Assembly: GCA_963575745.1 (NCBI GenBank)
Contig: CAUYUJ010017864.1
Span: 37,501 to 84,968 of the forward strand
DNA: 47,468 nt
Direction of reading: 5' to 3'
Origin: Prorocentrum cordatum
Taxonomy: Eukaryota; Sar; Dinophyceae; Prorocentrales; Prorocentraceae
A program made the translations under genes and the position numbers. Shown piece by piece: positions 47,305 to 47,468 of the stretch (position 1 is its first letter; each line of letters opens with the position of its first letter). A model generated the notes under the pieces. The model did not search any database. It was not told where the DNA came from and saw nothing but the letters and a program-made list of their open reading frames with translations.

Positions 47305-47468
47305 AGGCTGGCGATCTGGCTCCGTCGGGATGCTGGACCGTATCCTCTACCGTTCCTCCAGTAACCTTAGTGCTGCTATGTCCTGGCCTAGCTCCTCCAG
47401 CTAAAGCCTCCTCGCACCAGTCCTCCCACCTCTCAGTGGCCTCCTTCCTCTCCTTCTTCGCATAAGCG

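Larger units (their letters stand above)
43048..47468 (-). mobile_element. LINE-2: non-LTR retrotransposon with RT and RNase H, 5' end beyond window
   Basis: The minus-strand order is RT (47300-45886), zinc-ribbon-like segment and RNase H (45614-44560), then a Cys-containing C-terminal part (44434 to about 43100). The last part reads through in one 449-codon frame but is mostly unassignable. Many frameshifts, a 19-base A run inside the RT and an (AG)n tract show that it is a dead copy. Confidence 0.75.

Noticed and set aside
1-47468. tRNA, 5S rRNA or spliced-leader RNA genes
   Set aside because: No B-box/TPsiC loop within a cloverleaf, no 5S core and no full spliced-leader sequence were seen by eye. 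A covariance-model scan would be decisive.

Overview
The window reads as intergenic, repeat-dominated nuclear DNA of a dinoflagellate. Evidence for this: high GC content, very abundant trinucleotide and hexanucleotide tracts, Ty1/copia and LINE elements of the type I associate with dinoflagellate genomes, and no recognisable host gene. The genus cannot be settled from the sequence. I recall peptide families like the antisense translation of the CTTGGGGCC repeat from dinoflagellate gene predictions, but I cannot check this. No tRNA, rRNA or snRNA gene was found. A 100-N assembly gap lies at 27369-27468.

Layout. 1-3440: microsatellites, a CTTGGGGCC-type degenerate minisatellite and a degenerate repeat of about 100 bp. 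3440-3613: a 158-bp terminal-inverted-repeat (TIR) element with a perfect 8-bp target duplication. 3800-5620: relic of a minus-strand LINE with an A/AG-rich tail. 5679-5948: two abutting 8-bp minisatellites. 6765-14810: a structurally complete Ty1/copia element (copia-A, plus strand) with TG...CA LTRs, a 5-bp target duplication, an initiator-Met-tRNA-like primer site and gag-protease, integrase, RT and RNase H modules spread over several frames. 14811-28810: almost only tandem repeats, including a composite 10/12-bp satellite (17025-18310), nested inverted repeats (18886-19195), a 700-bp GAT tract and an AATGC tract. 28813-33830: a 5'-truncated LINE (LINE-1, minus strand). 34029-42790: a second, older Ty1/copia element (copia-B, plus strand). 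43048 to the window end: a third minus-strand LINE (LINE-2) with RT and RNase H.

The most interesting object is copia-B. Between protease and integrase it carries two modules not normally part of a copia polyprotein: a tandem cysteine motif (CxCC-x9-CxC-x7-C, twice with identical spacing), and a domain resembling a C5-cytosine methyltransferase (SPPC motif plus acidic/Pro and YGL..K motifs). Its gag zinc knuckle is split by a 176-bp TIR element with a TACAC duplication whose removal would restore the frame. The gag-protease junction is a 21-bp x 11 tandem repeat.

All retroelement copies are broken (frameshifts, stops, or a lost catalytic residue), so the genes do not form a working pathway here. 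LINE-1 and copia-B lie end to end in CCT tracts, with another CCT tract on the far side, which suggests nested insertion into one microsatellite.
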